64,000 nucleotides of DNA, from assembly GCA_028282465.1 (NCBI GenBank), contig JANQHX010000037.1, forward strand, positions 39,892-103,891, read 5' to 3'. Position numbers and translations under genes: made by a program. Source of the stretch: Gynuella sp. Its GTDB lineage: Bacteria; Pseudomonadota; Gammaproteobacteria; Pseudomonadales; Natronospirillaceae. This document shows positions 30,451-38,408 of this stretch, piece after piece; the stretch's first letter is position 1; each line of letters starts with the position of its first letter. Below the pieces are notes generated by a model. That model was not told the DNA's origin. It saw nothing but the letters and a program-made list of their open reading frames with translations, and did no database searches.

Positions 30451-30666
30451 TGTGAATAACCTAGTTTTTGTCTTGGAATGTTGAGGTCACAAAGTATCGC
30501 ATTATGCCGTCCAGAAGCGAGGCCACAGCTAAGAACTTATTATTATGCCAGGACTACACTGGACTCTAACAATCTGTAAATCATCAACTTCCCGTAAGCC
30601 TAACAGCATTTTTTTAAAAGTACGCACTAACAGACAATCATAAAAATTATTTCATTCAGTCGAGAA

Positions 30667-31122
30667 CTAAAAACTCAATTCACTTATTAGTCCCTTCGCA
30701 ATCTGATGTTGCTCTTGGTCTTCCATTTTTAAAATACTACTTAAAGCAGAACGAATCTCTTCATTATCCGTCGTTCTCGCTAACGCCCGATAGCCATCAA
30801 CAATTGCAGTATCCATACTTAATGCTGCCGCCATTAATGCACGGGGATCATTAATATCTATCGCATCTAAAGACGTGAATATTTCGTCCTCAACCCAATG
30901 AGGGTCTTGCTGTAAACAGGTTCCTTTAATATGAGAAGACAGATCTTCATCATATATTTTCAGTGCATCCGCCAGTCTAGATTCATGACGATTAAGGTAT
31001 TCAAGCAACCAAAGCGCTTCGTCACTGGAGGCTAAATATTCAAGCTCTTTATATTTTTGAGAAAGAGCAGAATGGATGGATTGAGATTGTTCGATGACAT
31101 CATGTAAGGTCTGAAAACCCAT
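30667..31122 (-). CDS. Ferritin-like (rubrerythrin-type) helical protein
   Basis: A 151-residue helical protein with LEYLNRHESRLADAL in the first half and ILKMEDQEQHQIAKG near the C-terminus. These HE and ExxQH-type stretches resemble the iron-binding helices of ferritin-like/rubrerythrin-like four-helix bundles, with an ALMAAALSMDTAIVDGYRAL helix between them. The ligand set is not fully canonical, so metal binding is uncertain. AAGGAG lies 7 bases before the ATG. It lies upstream of the YeeE/YedE genes on the same strand but is read after its own gap; operon membership is unclear. Confidence 0.55.
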   Translation of the reverse strand: MGFQTLHDVIEQSQSIHSALSQKYKELEYLASSDEALWLLEYLNRHESRLADALKIYDEDLSSHIKGTCLQQDPHWVEDEIFTSLDAIDINDPRALMAAALSMDTAIVDGYRALARTTDNEEIRSALSSILKMEDQEQHQIAKGLISELSF

Positions 31123-31247
31123 TGGCGACTCCTTCTTATAAGTATGAGGATAAGTCTAGCTATAATAATGTGTTCTGGGCTGGATAATTTCCAAATAGAA
31201 CTAGGCTATCAGCTGTTCAGGTTTTTCTGTCATAAACTAGTCTAAAA

Positions 31248-31712
31248 CTAACCCACACAGGCCTGATCTTTCTTAACTGACTCATGGTCCTGTTGCTTCA
31301 AAAACCATTTAGTTAAAAAAGTACCTGTCAGGTAAGAGGCCACTACAATCAGAATGGTGCCGTCTGCAAAACTCAGGGATGACATCATCGGCCCGGGACA
31401 ATACCCGGCCAAGCCCCAACCCACACCAAATAATAACGCTCCAGAAATCAGCTTAACATCCAAGTCTTTTTTGGTTGGCAATCGAAAGGTACTATCAAAT
31501 ACTGGCCGCGGTCTTCTTAAGATAAACCGAGTGGCCACAAGGTTAACTGCCAATGCACCCCCCATTACGAAAGCTAGACTAGGATCCCAATTTCCAAATA
31601 GATCTAAAAAGTTGATTACTTTAGCTGGGTCTATCATTTGCGAAACACTTAACCCCAGGCCAAATAAAACACCAGCTAATACTGCAACTAAATTTCTTGA
31701 TGCCTGCTTCAT
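31248..31712 (-). CDS. YeeE/YedE-family sulfur-compound permease, second half (PmpB-like)
   Basis: A 154-residue membrane protein with four hydrophobic segments, GVLFGLGLSVSQMIDPAKVINFLD near the start and GVGWGLAGYCPGPMMSS with the conserved Cys of the family. Together with the gene upstream it forms a two-protein version of the YeeE/YedE (PmpA/PmpB) channel linked to uptake of thiosulfate or related sulfur species. I use the ATG at 31712 because GGAG lies 9 bases before it and the upstream stop is adjacent; a start ten codons earlier would overlap the upstream gene. Confidence 0.85.
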   Translation of the reverse strand: MKQASRNLVAVLAGVLFGLGLSVSQMIDPAKVINFLDLFGNWDPSLAFVMGGALAVNLVATRFILRRPRPVFDSTFRLPTKKDLDVKLISGALLFGVGWGLAGYCPGPMMSSLSFADGTILIVVASYLTGTFLTKWFLKQQDHESVKKDQACVG

Positions 31713-31716
31713 CGGT

Positions 31717-32142
31717 TTAGGCTCCAAATACGTGACGAACAATAAATACAGTTGCTATACCACTGAGCATAAACACAACCGTAGCCACTATTGAGCGGAT
31801 GGATAATCTTGAGATACCACAAATACCATGACCGCTGGTACAGCCTGAACCCAATGTGGTTCCAATACCTACCAACAATCCAGCAAGCATTAAAAGTGGA
31901 GCACTCACAACTGGTTGTATGTTTTCGGTACTGCCGCCGAACAATTGATAAAACATTCCGCCAGCAATCAAACCAATGACGAAAAGAACACGCCAAAAAA
32001 AATCTCCAGAAGTTGGTAAAAGCACGCCACCTACAATGCCTGAAACCCCTGCAATGCGTCCTTTAAATAAGAGTAAGATTACCGCTGACAATCCTATGAT
32101 GGCACCTCCAACAAGTGCCGAAAATGGAGTGAAATTTTCCAT
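31717..32142 (-). CDS. YeeE/YedE-family sulfur-compound permease, first half (PmpA-like)
   Basis: A 141-residue membrane protein with four hydrophobic helices. GGAIIGLSAVILLL and the signature GSGCTSGHGICGISRLS carry the conserved Cys residues thought to pass sulfur species through the pore. It is the first gene of the two-gene unit; AAGGAT precedes the ATG. Two overlapping palindromes lie directly upstream, one sharing its sequence with the persulfide dioxygenase promoter, so sulfide-responsive control is likely. Confidence 0.85.
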   Translation of the reverse strand: MENFTPFSALVGGAIIGLSAVILLLFKGRIAGVSGIVGGVLLPTSGDFFWRVLFVIGLIAGGMFYQLFGGSTENIQPVVSAPLLMLAGLLVGIGTTLGSGCTSGHGICGISRLSIRSIVATVVFMLSGIATVFIVRHVFGA

Positions 32143-32160
32143 CCAAATTCATCCTTATCT

Positions 32161-32184
32161 TTATATTAGAATTATTGAATATAA
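32161..32184 (-). promoter_or_regulatory. Putative sulfide-regulon operator upstream of pmpA-like gene
   Basis: TTATATTAG-N6-TGAATATAA is a 24-base imperfect inverted repeat with 7-bp perfect inner arms (TTATATT/AATATAA), ending 18 bases from the start codon. The same left arm and 9-6-9 spacing occur before the persulfide dioxygenase gene at 44851. A weaker copy starts at 32215. ArsR-type sulfide sensors bind such AT-rich palindromes, but no regulator gene is seen here. Confidence 0.55.
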
Positions 32185-32220
32185 GATAGCAACCTAACCA
32201 ATAGGTTGCAATGCTTATAT
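32179..32220. promoter_or_regulatory. Second large palindrome upstream of pmpA-like gene
   Basis: ATATAAG...GCAACCTA (32179-32196) and TAGGTTGC...CTTATAT (32202-32220) form a two-block inverted repeat around a short centre. It overlaps the preceding operator by six bases. It may be a second regulator site or part of the promoter. Confidence 0.45.
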
Positions 32221-32397
32221 TAGGGTTTCTGAAATTAATTGTTGCGGAACGATTCGAACATTTCTATCGCCCAAAACAGTAATACCTGAATCAATTGATC
32301 TGAAGGGCCTACCAGAGGATTTTCTATTTCGGATTTCAGCACCAACACAAGCCCATTTTGGTTGATTTTTTTTGGTGTGATCCCTGCATAACTCCAA

Positions 32398-32425
32398 AAG
32401 AATAAAAAGCCATGGTTTTATTCTT
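32398..32425. other. Perfect 10-bp inverted repeat upstream of the ATP-grasp locus
   Basis: AAGAATAAAA (32398-32407) and TTTTATTCTT (32416-32425) flank an 8-base centre. It lies about 110 bases before the ATP-grasp gene, upstream of a TATAGT hexamer (32450-32455) that could be a -10 element. It could be an operator. The rest of the 32143-32532 region holds the pmp operators and nothing else I can name. Confidence 0.4.
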
Positions 32426-32532
32426 AATAAAAATAGAGACTTACAACATTATAGTGGAACAACCTACGTAAAAAATTTGTCGTTAAATTTGGCAAGAATG
32501 ACTTACAACTTCAAAAATTGTTGGAATTAACT

Positions 32533-33996
32533 ATGGCACTAGCATGGAAACAATACGAGCCTGGACAGTTCTATGATGAAATAATCAGCTCCCCAGGAAA
32601 TGCCCGCAAACCTGCCCAAAAACTTCTCACTTATTTGAAATCTTTGAATGATGAAGAGGTCGCTTCCATAAAAATGGCGGCAGAGTCCACCATTAAAGAG
32701 ATGGGCGTCAGTTTCACGGTTTATACAGATGAGGGGAACATCGACCGTGCTTGGCCCTTTGACATTATTCCAAGGGTTATTTCTAAAAAGCAGTGGGACA
32801 AAACTGCAGCGGGGTTAAGCCAACGCTTGCAAGCCTTAAACATGTTTATTGATGATCTTTACCACGATCAAAAAATAATCAAGGACGGAATCATTCCTGA
32901 ATTCGTTCTTAAACAATCAAAAAACTATCGAAAAGAATGTGAAGGTATATCTCCCGCATTTGGGGTCTGGGCACATATTTGTGGCACTGATTTGGTGCGA
33001 GACAGTGATGGGGAGTTCTATGTTTTGGAAGACAATCTCAGAGTGCCATCTGGGGTTTCCTACATGCTAGAAAATCGCTCCATCATGAAGCGAGTGATGC
33101 CTGAGATTTTCGAACAAGTTGAAATCGCCCCGGTAGGCGAATACACGGCTAAATTATTCGACACCCTTTCAGCACTCTCTCCACGAAGAATTAAGAAACC
33201 CGTTATTGTCGTACTCACTCCAGGAATCTTTAACTCAGCTTATTTTGAACATGCGTTTCTTGCTCAACAGATGGGAGCCGAATTAGTTGAAGGTTCGGAT
33301 CTGGTTGTACAAGATGATGACTGCGTTTATATGAAGACCATCTCTGGTCTGGAGAAGGTAGATGTTATTTACCGCAGAATAGACGACTTGTTTTTAGATC
33401 CAGAGGTTTTCAATAAAGATTCTGTGTTGGGTGTTCCAGGTTTAATGAGAGCTTGGAGAGCAGGCAATGTGTCACTGGCCAACGCACCTGGTGCCGGAGT
33501 AGCGGATGACAAAGTGGTGTATGCCTTTGTACCTGACGTCATTAAATACTATCTCGATCAAGATCCATTAATTTCGAATGTAGAGACTTATCTTTGTTAC
33601 GACGACAAACAAAGAGACTATGTTCTCGCTAACTTGGACAAGCTGGTGGTGAAGCCAGCGAATGAGTCTGGAGGTTACGGCATGTTAGTGGGCCCTCACT
33701 CCACGAAAAAAGAACGTGAAACCTTTAAAGATCTAATTAAAGCCAACCCAAGAAATTATATTGCTCAGCCGACGTTAGCCCTTTCAACTGCACCAGCATT
33801 GATTGGTAAAAACAATACTCCCGAACCCAGGCACCTTGACCTAAGGCCTTTTATTTTGCAATCCAAAGACAGTTACGTCACCACCGGTGGGCTAACCCGT
33901 GTGGCCATGAAAAAAGGATCATTAGTGGTTAACTCTTCTCAAGGCGGTGGCAGTAAAGATACTTGGATTGTAGATACTGAAGCGGAGGCTAAATAA
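32533..33996 (+). CDS. Circularly permuted ATP-grasp protein (DUF404/DUF407), intact active-site motifs
   Basis: The 487-residue protein belongs to the circularly permuted ATP-grasp family predicted to ligate peptides or amino acids with ATP. Expected motifs are intact: VLEDNLRVPSGVSYMLENR (E166-D167-N168, metal/ATP site) and VVKPANESGGYGML (K374 and the glycine-rich loop). The substrate is unknown. I use the ATG at 32533, with GGA 7 bases upstream, over a TTG at 32518. The stop overlaps the start of the alpha-E gene (TAATG). It is the first gene of a five-gene locus with alpha-E and transglutaminase proteins. Confidence 0.88.
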   Translation: MALAWKQYEPGQFYDEIISSPGNARKPAQKLLTYLKSLNDEEVASIKMAAESTIKEMGVSFTVYTDEGNIDRAWPFDIIPRVISKKQWDKTAAGLSQRLQALNMFIDDLYHDQKIIKDGIIPEFVLKQSKNYRKECEGISPAFGVWAHICGTDLVRDSDGEFYVLEDNLRVPSGVSYMLENRSIMKRVMPEIFEQVEIAPVGEYTAKLFDTLSALSPRRIKKPVIVVLTPGIFNSAYFEHAFLAQQMGAELVEGSDLVVQDDDCVYMKTISGLEKVDVIYRRIDDLFLDPEVFNKDSVLGVPGLMRAWRAGNVSLANAPGAGVADDKVVYAFVPDVIKYYLDQDPLISNVETYLCYDDKQRDYVLANLDKLVVKPANESGGYGMLVGPHSTKKERETFKDLIKANPRNYIAQPTLALSTAPALIGKNNTPEPRHLDLRPFILQSKDSYVTTGGLTRVAMKKGSLVVNSSQGGGSKDTWIVDTEAEAK

Positions 33997-34931
33997 TGCT
34001 GTCTAGTGTTGCAGAAAGAGTTTATTGGGCTGCGAGATATTTAGAACGGGTTGAAAGTACCGCACGGTTGGTCAGTATTTATGACAAATTGATGTTTGAT
34101 TTGGCCAGGTCAGTCAATTTGAGTTGGTATAACTTAATCATCATTAATGATTTAGAAACACAATTTGATAGCCGATTTTCAAATAAAGATGAACGCAATG
34201 TCGTGAAATTTTTATTGGGAGATGAAGCTAACCCTACCTCGATGCTGACGTCACTGAATGCCATCAGGGAAAATGTTCGAACTACTCGGGATGTGCTGCC
34301 GGAAGATACTTGGGAGCTTACAAACGAACTTTGCTTATTCGTTAAAGAAAACTACCAGCAAGGCATTTCACGTAGCAAGCGACATGAATTTCTCGAAGAT
34401 GTGGTTAAAGGCTGCCAACAAATTCAGGGCATGCTTTACAGTACCATGCCCCACGATTACACCAGATGTTTCTGGCGTATTGGCCGACAGCTAGAAAGGT
34501 CAGATATGACCACTCGCAATCTTGAAGCGGGCGTGGCGGCAATTGTTGCGCTATCCGATGAGGAAATGGCAATTAACAGCCACCAAATCATCTGGGGTAA
34601 TGTTTTAAGATCTCTTGGCGCCTTGCAATCTTACCGAAGAGCCACGAAAGCAGCCGTACAAGGTGAAGAGGTGGTTTGTTATTTATTGGAAAACCCTGAG
34701 TTCCCTAAGTCTATTGCACACTGTTTGGATACCTTGATTAATACCAGCTTAAAACTTCCCCACTCCAAAAAGATGGTTACCGAGTTAAAAACCATACAAA
34801 GCAAAGTATTAGCAGATATTGATTGTCAAACATTAGGCGCGCCTCTGTTATCAAATCTCAATGAACTGCAATTAATGTTAGGCAATATACATTTTATTAT
34901 CAGCGAAGCCTGGTTTCCGGAAAATATTTAA
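33996..34931 (+). CDS. Alpha-E domain protein (DUF403)
   Basis: A 311-residue all-helical protein starting MLSSVAERVYWAARYLERVESTARL, the signature of the alpha-E family. Family members are encoded next to, or fused to, permuted ATP-grasp proteins, and are thought to be scaffold or partner subunits. No catalytic motif is known. Its start shares one base with the ATP-grasp stop, so the two are probably made in fixed ratio and may form a complex. The transglutaminase gene starts 20 bases later. Confidence 0.88.
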   Translation: MLSSVAERVYWAARYLERVESTARLVSIYDKLMFDLARSVNLSWYNLIIINDLETQFDSRFSNKDERNVVKFLLGDEANPTSMLTSLNAIRENVRTTRDVLPEDTWELTNELCLFVKENYQQGISRSKRHEFLEDVVKGCQQIQGMLYSTMPHDYTRCFWRIGRQLERSDMTTRNLEAGVAAIVALSDEEMAINSHQIIWGNVLRSLGALQSYRRATKAAVQGEEVVCYLLENPEFPKSIAHCLDTLINTSLKLPHSKKMVTELKTIQSKVLADIDCQTLGAPLLSNLNELQLMLGNIHFIISEAWFPENI

Positions 34932-34951
34932 AAGGTATTAAGGGACTCTCA

Positions 34952-37900
34952 ATGACCATTCGAGTGGCACTGAATCACAACACTTATTATACATTTGACC
35001 GATTGGTAAATTTGTCACCACATACCATTCGGTTACGCCCAGCTCCCCATAGCCGGACACAAATTCACAGTTATAGTTTGAAGATTGAACCTGAAGACCA
35101 CTTCATCAATTGGCAACAGGACGCTTTCGGAAATTTTTTAGCCAGGGTGGTATTCCCAGAAAAAACCAAAAAGTTTTCTGTTGAGGTTGAAGTGCAAGCG
35201 GATATGACGGTAATCAATCCGTTTGATTTCTTCCTTGAAGAATACGCTGAAAATTACCCCTTCGAATACACTGACCAAATTAAAAAAGAGCTCGGGCCTT
35301 ACCTGGAATGCCAAGAGCATGGAGAGCTCTTTAATAAACTGTTAAAGGAAATACCACTAGAAGAAAAACGCACCATTGATTTTTTAGTGGATGTAAACCA
35401 AAGGCTCGAAGAAAAAATTGAATACCTGATTCGAATGGAGCCTGGGGTTCAAGATCCCGAAGAAACATTAGAATTAGCAAAAGGTTCCTGCCGAGATTCA
35501 GCTTGGTTGATGGTACAGCTGTTTCGTCATCTGGGTTTAGCGGCAAGATTCGCTTCTGGATATTTAGTTCAACTTAAGCAAGACCAAGAGTCGTTAGATG
35601 GCCCCTCTGGTGCAGAAGAAGATTTTACTGACTTACATGCTTGGTGTGAGGTATTCCTTCCTGGAGCAGGTTGGGTTGGCCTTGATCCAACGTCTGGCTT
35701 GTTCGCAAGTGAAGGACATATTCCTTTAGCCTGTACACCAGACCCAGTGTCTGCAGCTCCCATCGAAGGTTTCACTGATGAATGTGAAGTGGAGTTTGAT
35801 TTTTCTAACGAAGTCAGCCGAATACTGGAAGACCCAAGAGTAACCAAACCTTATACGGAGCATCAGTGGGCTGAAATACTCGCGCTTGGTGACAAGGTAG
35901 ATGAAGAGCTAGAAGAGTTAGATGTTCGACTCACAATGGGTGGAGAACCAACATTCGTTTCGATAGACGATATGGAATCGGCCCAATGGAATACTGATGC
36001 ATTAGGCAAAGATAAACTTAGACTAGCGAAAACTCTGTTAATAAAACTGCGCGACCACTTTGCACCTAATGGCTTACTCCATTATGGCCAAGGTAAATGG
36101 TACCCAGGAGAAGAAGTTCCTCGTTGGGCGCTAGGTGTATTTTGGCGAACTGATGGCGAACCCATTTGGAAAGATGCAGAGCTGTTAGGCCGAGTAGATA
36201 AAGACTACAAGCACACGGCAAAAACCGTTAAACAGTTTGCTGATGTACTGTCCAAAAAACTAGGAGTGGAACAAAAATATTTTCAACCCGCTTACGAAGA
36301 TGCTCTGCACTATTTAATGGAAGAACAACGGCTGCCAAAAAATGTTGATCTAGCAGTGGCAAAAGCCAAAGACGAAAAAGAGCGGGCTAGGCTCATTGGT
36401 TTGTTAGAGCAAGGCTTAAATAAACCGGTCGGGTACGTATTGCCACTGGAATGGAATGAAGTAACGGGTAAATGGTTAACCTGTGAATGGGAATTTAGAC
36501 GTAAAAGATTAACCCTAATTCCCGGCGACTCACCTTTAGGATTAAGGCTTCCGCTAGAACAGCTGCCCACGTATTCTGAACAAGAAGTTCAGGTTGAACG
36601 TGATCCTTTTGAAAAGCGCCAGCCGCTTGCAAAGCGAGAGGCTATGTCTCTGCCTTCGTCTAATTTTGTTGCAACAAAAATATTCCAGCACCAAAAAATT
36701 AAAAAAGAAAAAGAGTTTGATACTCAAAAGATGCTGCGGCCAGTAATTCGTACGGCAATGTGTATCGAAGCACGGGAAGGTAAGACATATATTTTCATGC
36801 CCCCGGTTTATAGTTTGGAAAACTATTTAGAATTAATTGCGAAAATAGAAGCAGTTGCAGAAGAGCTGGGGAATCCAGTCATTATTGAAGGATATGAGCC
36901 GCCGAGAGATCCGAGGGTTCAAAAACTACTGGTGACGCCAGACCCAGGTGTGATTGAAGTTAATATTCATCCCTCGAGTAGCTGGAAAGAATTAGTTTCA
37001 AATATGACAGAACTTTATGAAGCAGCTAGAGAATCTCGATTAGCTACTGAAAAGTTCATGTTAGACGGCAGACACACAGGCACAGGCGGTGGAAACCACA
37101 TTACTCTAGGCGGCCCAACGCCAGCAGACAGCCCAATGCTAAGACGCCCGGATTTGTTAAGAAGCTTGGTCACTTTCTGGCAGCACCACCCAAGTTTGTC
37201 CTATGTTTTTTCTGGAACATTTATCGGCCCAACGTCACAAGCCCCAAGGGCCGACGAAGGCCGAGATGAAATGCTCTATGAAATGGAAACGGCTTTTCAA
37301 CAAATGCCTGAAGGTTTGTCTGAACAGCCTTGGCTGATTGATAGAATTATGCGTAACCTGCTGATAGACATTACTGGCAATACCCACAGAGCGGAGTTTT
37401 GTATCGACAAACTTTACGCCCCTGGTTCAGCAACTGGGCGTTTAGGCATACTGGAATTTCGTGGCTTTGAAATGCCTCCGCACAATAGGATGGCATTGGT
37501 ACAGGCACTGTTGATAAGAGCCTTAGTCATTCGGTTCTGGAAAGAGCCTTACAACAAACCCTTGGTGCGTTGGGGTACCCAGTTGCACGACCGATTCATG
37601 CTGCCGCACTTTTTATGGGAAGACATAAAACAGGTAGTAAAAGATTTAAATGACCATGGACTGGAATTTAAAGCAGATTGGTTGTTACCTTTTGAAGAAT
37701 TCCGCTTCCCTCACTATGGCCGAACGCAACTGGAAAATATTGAAATTGAGTTGAGATGGGCGATTGAACCCTGGCATGTGTTAGGTGAAGAGGTAGGCAG
37801 TTTCGGTACAGCGAGATACGTAGATTCTTCCGTTGAGCGCTTACAAGTTAGAGTGACTGGTTTGACCGAAGGGCGCTATGTATTGTCTTGTAATGGACGC

Positions 37901-38326
37901 AGAGTACCATTGCGAAATACCGGCCGACAAGGTGAGTATGTTGCAGGTGTAAGGTATCGAGCCTGGGCGCCTCAGTCTGCATTGCATCCCACTATAGGGG
38001 TACATACTCCTTTAGTGTTTGACCTCATTGACACATGGAATGGAAGATCCATTGGTGGTTGTAGCTATCATGTCTCTCACCCTGGTGGTCGAAGTTATGA
38101 AACATTTCCGGTTAATGCGTTTGAAGCGGAATCCCGTCGAATCAATCGTTATGACAATGTGTCACACACACAAGGCCCTTATACCCCTACTCCTGATGTA
38201 GATGCTGTTCGGGAGTTTTTCCCGTTTAATCATCCCCCTAGACCCATGTCACCACCAGAAGAAGAGTCTCCTGATGAATACCCTCTAACTCTGGACTTAA
38301 GAAGACAACCTAATTGGACAGGTTGA
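34952..38326 (+). CDS. Transglutaminase-like / DUF2126 giant protein
   Basis: This is a 1124-residue protein. Residues 1-290 form a bacterial transglutaminase-like N-terminal plus catalytic domain with a complete Cys-His-Asp triad: GSCRDSAWLM (C180), DLHAWCEV (H229) and GLDPTSGL (D245). Residues ~330-1110 match DUF2126, with LTMGGEPTFVSIDD, DGRHTGTGGGNHITLGG and EFRGFEMPPH as strong conserved blocks; DUF2126 has been proposed to be a ligase or amidohydrolase-like module. There is no signal peptide, so it is cytoplasmic. The fold could cleave or transfer isopeptide/amide bonds. AAGGGA lies 7 bases before the ATG. Confidence 0.88.
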   Translation: MTIRVALNHNTYYTFDRLVNLSPHTIRLRPAPHSRTQIHSYSLKIEPEDHFINWQQDAFGNFLARVVFPEKTKKFSVEVEVQADMTVINPFDFFLEEYAENYPFEYTDQIKKELGPYLECQEHGELFNKLLKEIPLEEKRTIDFLVDVNQRLEEKIEYLIRMEPGVQDPEETLELAKGSCRDSAWLMVQLFRHLGLAARFASGYLVQLKQDQESLDGPSGAEEDFTDLHAWCEVFLPGAGWVGLDPTSGLFASEGHIPLACTPDPVSAAPIEGFTDECEVEFDFSNEVSRILEDPRVTKPYTEHQWAEILALGDKVDEELEELDVRLTMGGEPTFVSIDDMESAQWNTDALGKDKLRLAKTLLIKLRDHFAPNGLLHYGQGKWYPGEEVPRWALGVFWRTDGEPIWKDAELLGRVDKDYKHTAKTVKQFADVLSKKLGVEQKYFQPAYEDALHYLMEEQRLPKNVDLAVAKAKDEKERARLIGLLEQGLNKPVGYVLPLEWNEVTGKWLTCEWEFRRKRLTLIPGDSPLGLRLPLEQLPTYSEQEVQVERDPFEKRQPLAKREAMSLPSSNFVATKIFQHQKIKKEKEFDTQKMLRPVIRTAMCIEAREGKTYIFMPPVYSLENYLELIAKIEAVAEELGNPVIIEGYEPPRDPRVQKLLVTPDPGVIEVNIHPSSSWKELVSNMTELYEAARESRLATEKFMLDGRHTGTGGGNHITLGGPTPADSPMLRRPDLLRSLVTFWQHHPSLSYVFSGTFIGPTSQAPRADEGRDEMLYEMETAFQQMPEGLSEQPWLIDRIMRNLLIDITGNTHRAEFCIDKLYAPGSATGRLGILEFRGFEMPPHNRMALVQALLIRALVIRFWKEPYNKPLVRWGTQLHDRFMLPHFLWEDIKQVVKDLNDHGLEFKADWLLPFEEFRFPHYGRTQLENIEIELRWAIEPWHVLGEEVGSFGTARYVDSSVERLQVRVTGLTEGRYVLSCNGRRVPLRNTGRQGEYVAGVRYRAWAPQSALHPTIGVHTPLVFDLIDTWNGRSIGGCSYHVSHPGGRSYETFPVNAFEAESRRINRYDNVSHTQGPYTPTPDVDAVREFFPFNHPPRPMSPPEEESPDEYPLTLDLRRQPNWTG

Positions 38327-38350
38327 TGTCCTCAGAAAACCTGTGATAAT

Positions 38351-38370
38351 TGCGGCTCACCCGGGCCGCA
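38351..38370 (+). other. GC-rich hairpin between DUF2126 and the fused ATP-grasp gene
   Basis: TGCGGC (38351-38356) pairs with GCCGCA (38365-38370). There is no T-run, so it probably processes or stabilises mRNA instead of ending it. Confidence 0.35.
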
Positions 38371-38408
38371 GCTCGTGCTACATTTAAAATAAAAAAACAG
38401 GCTCAGCA

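Noticed and set aside
30560..30660. Possible integron-type attC core (GCCTAAC...) near 30596
   Set aside because: The complementary core and typical stem were not found at the right distance.
32215..32397. 60-codon minus-strand frame between the pmp operators and the ATP-grasp gene
   Set aside because: No usable ribosome site (GGAG sits 2 bases from ATG), no recognisable domain, and it runs through palindromic regulatory DNA.
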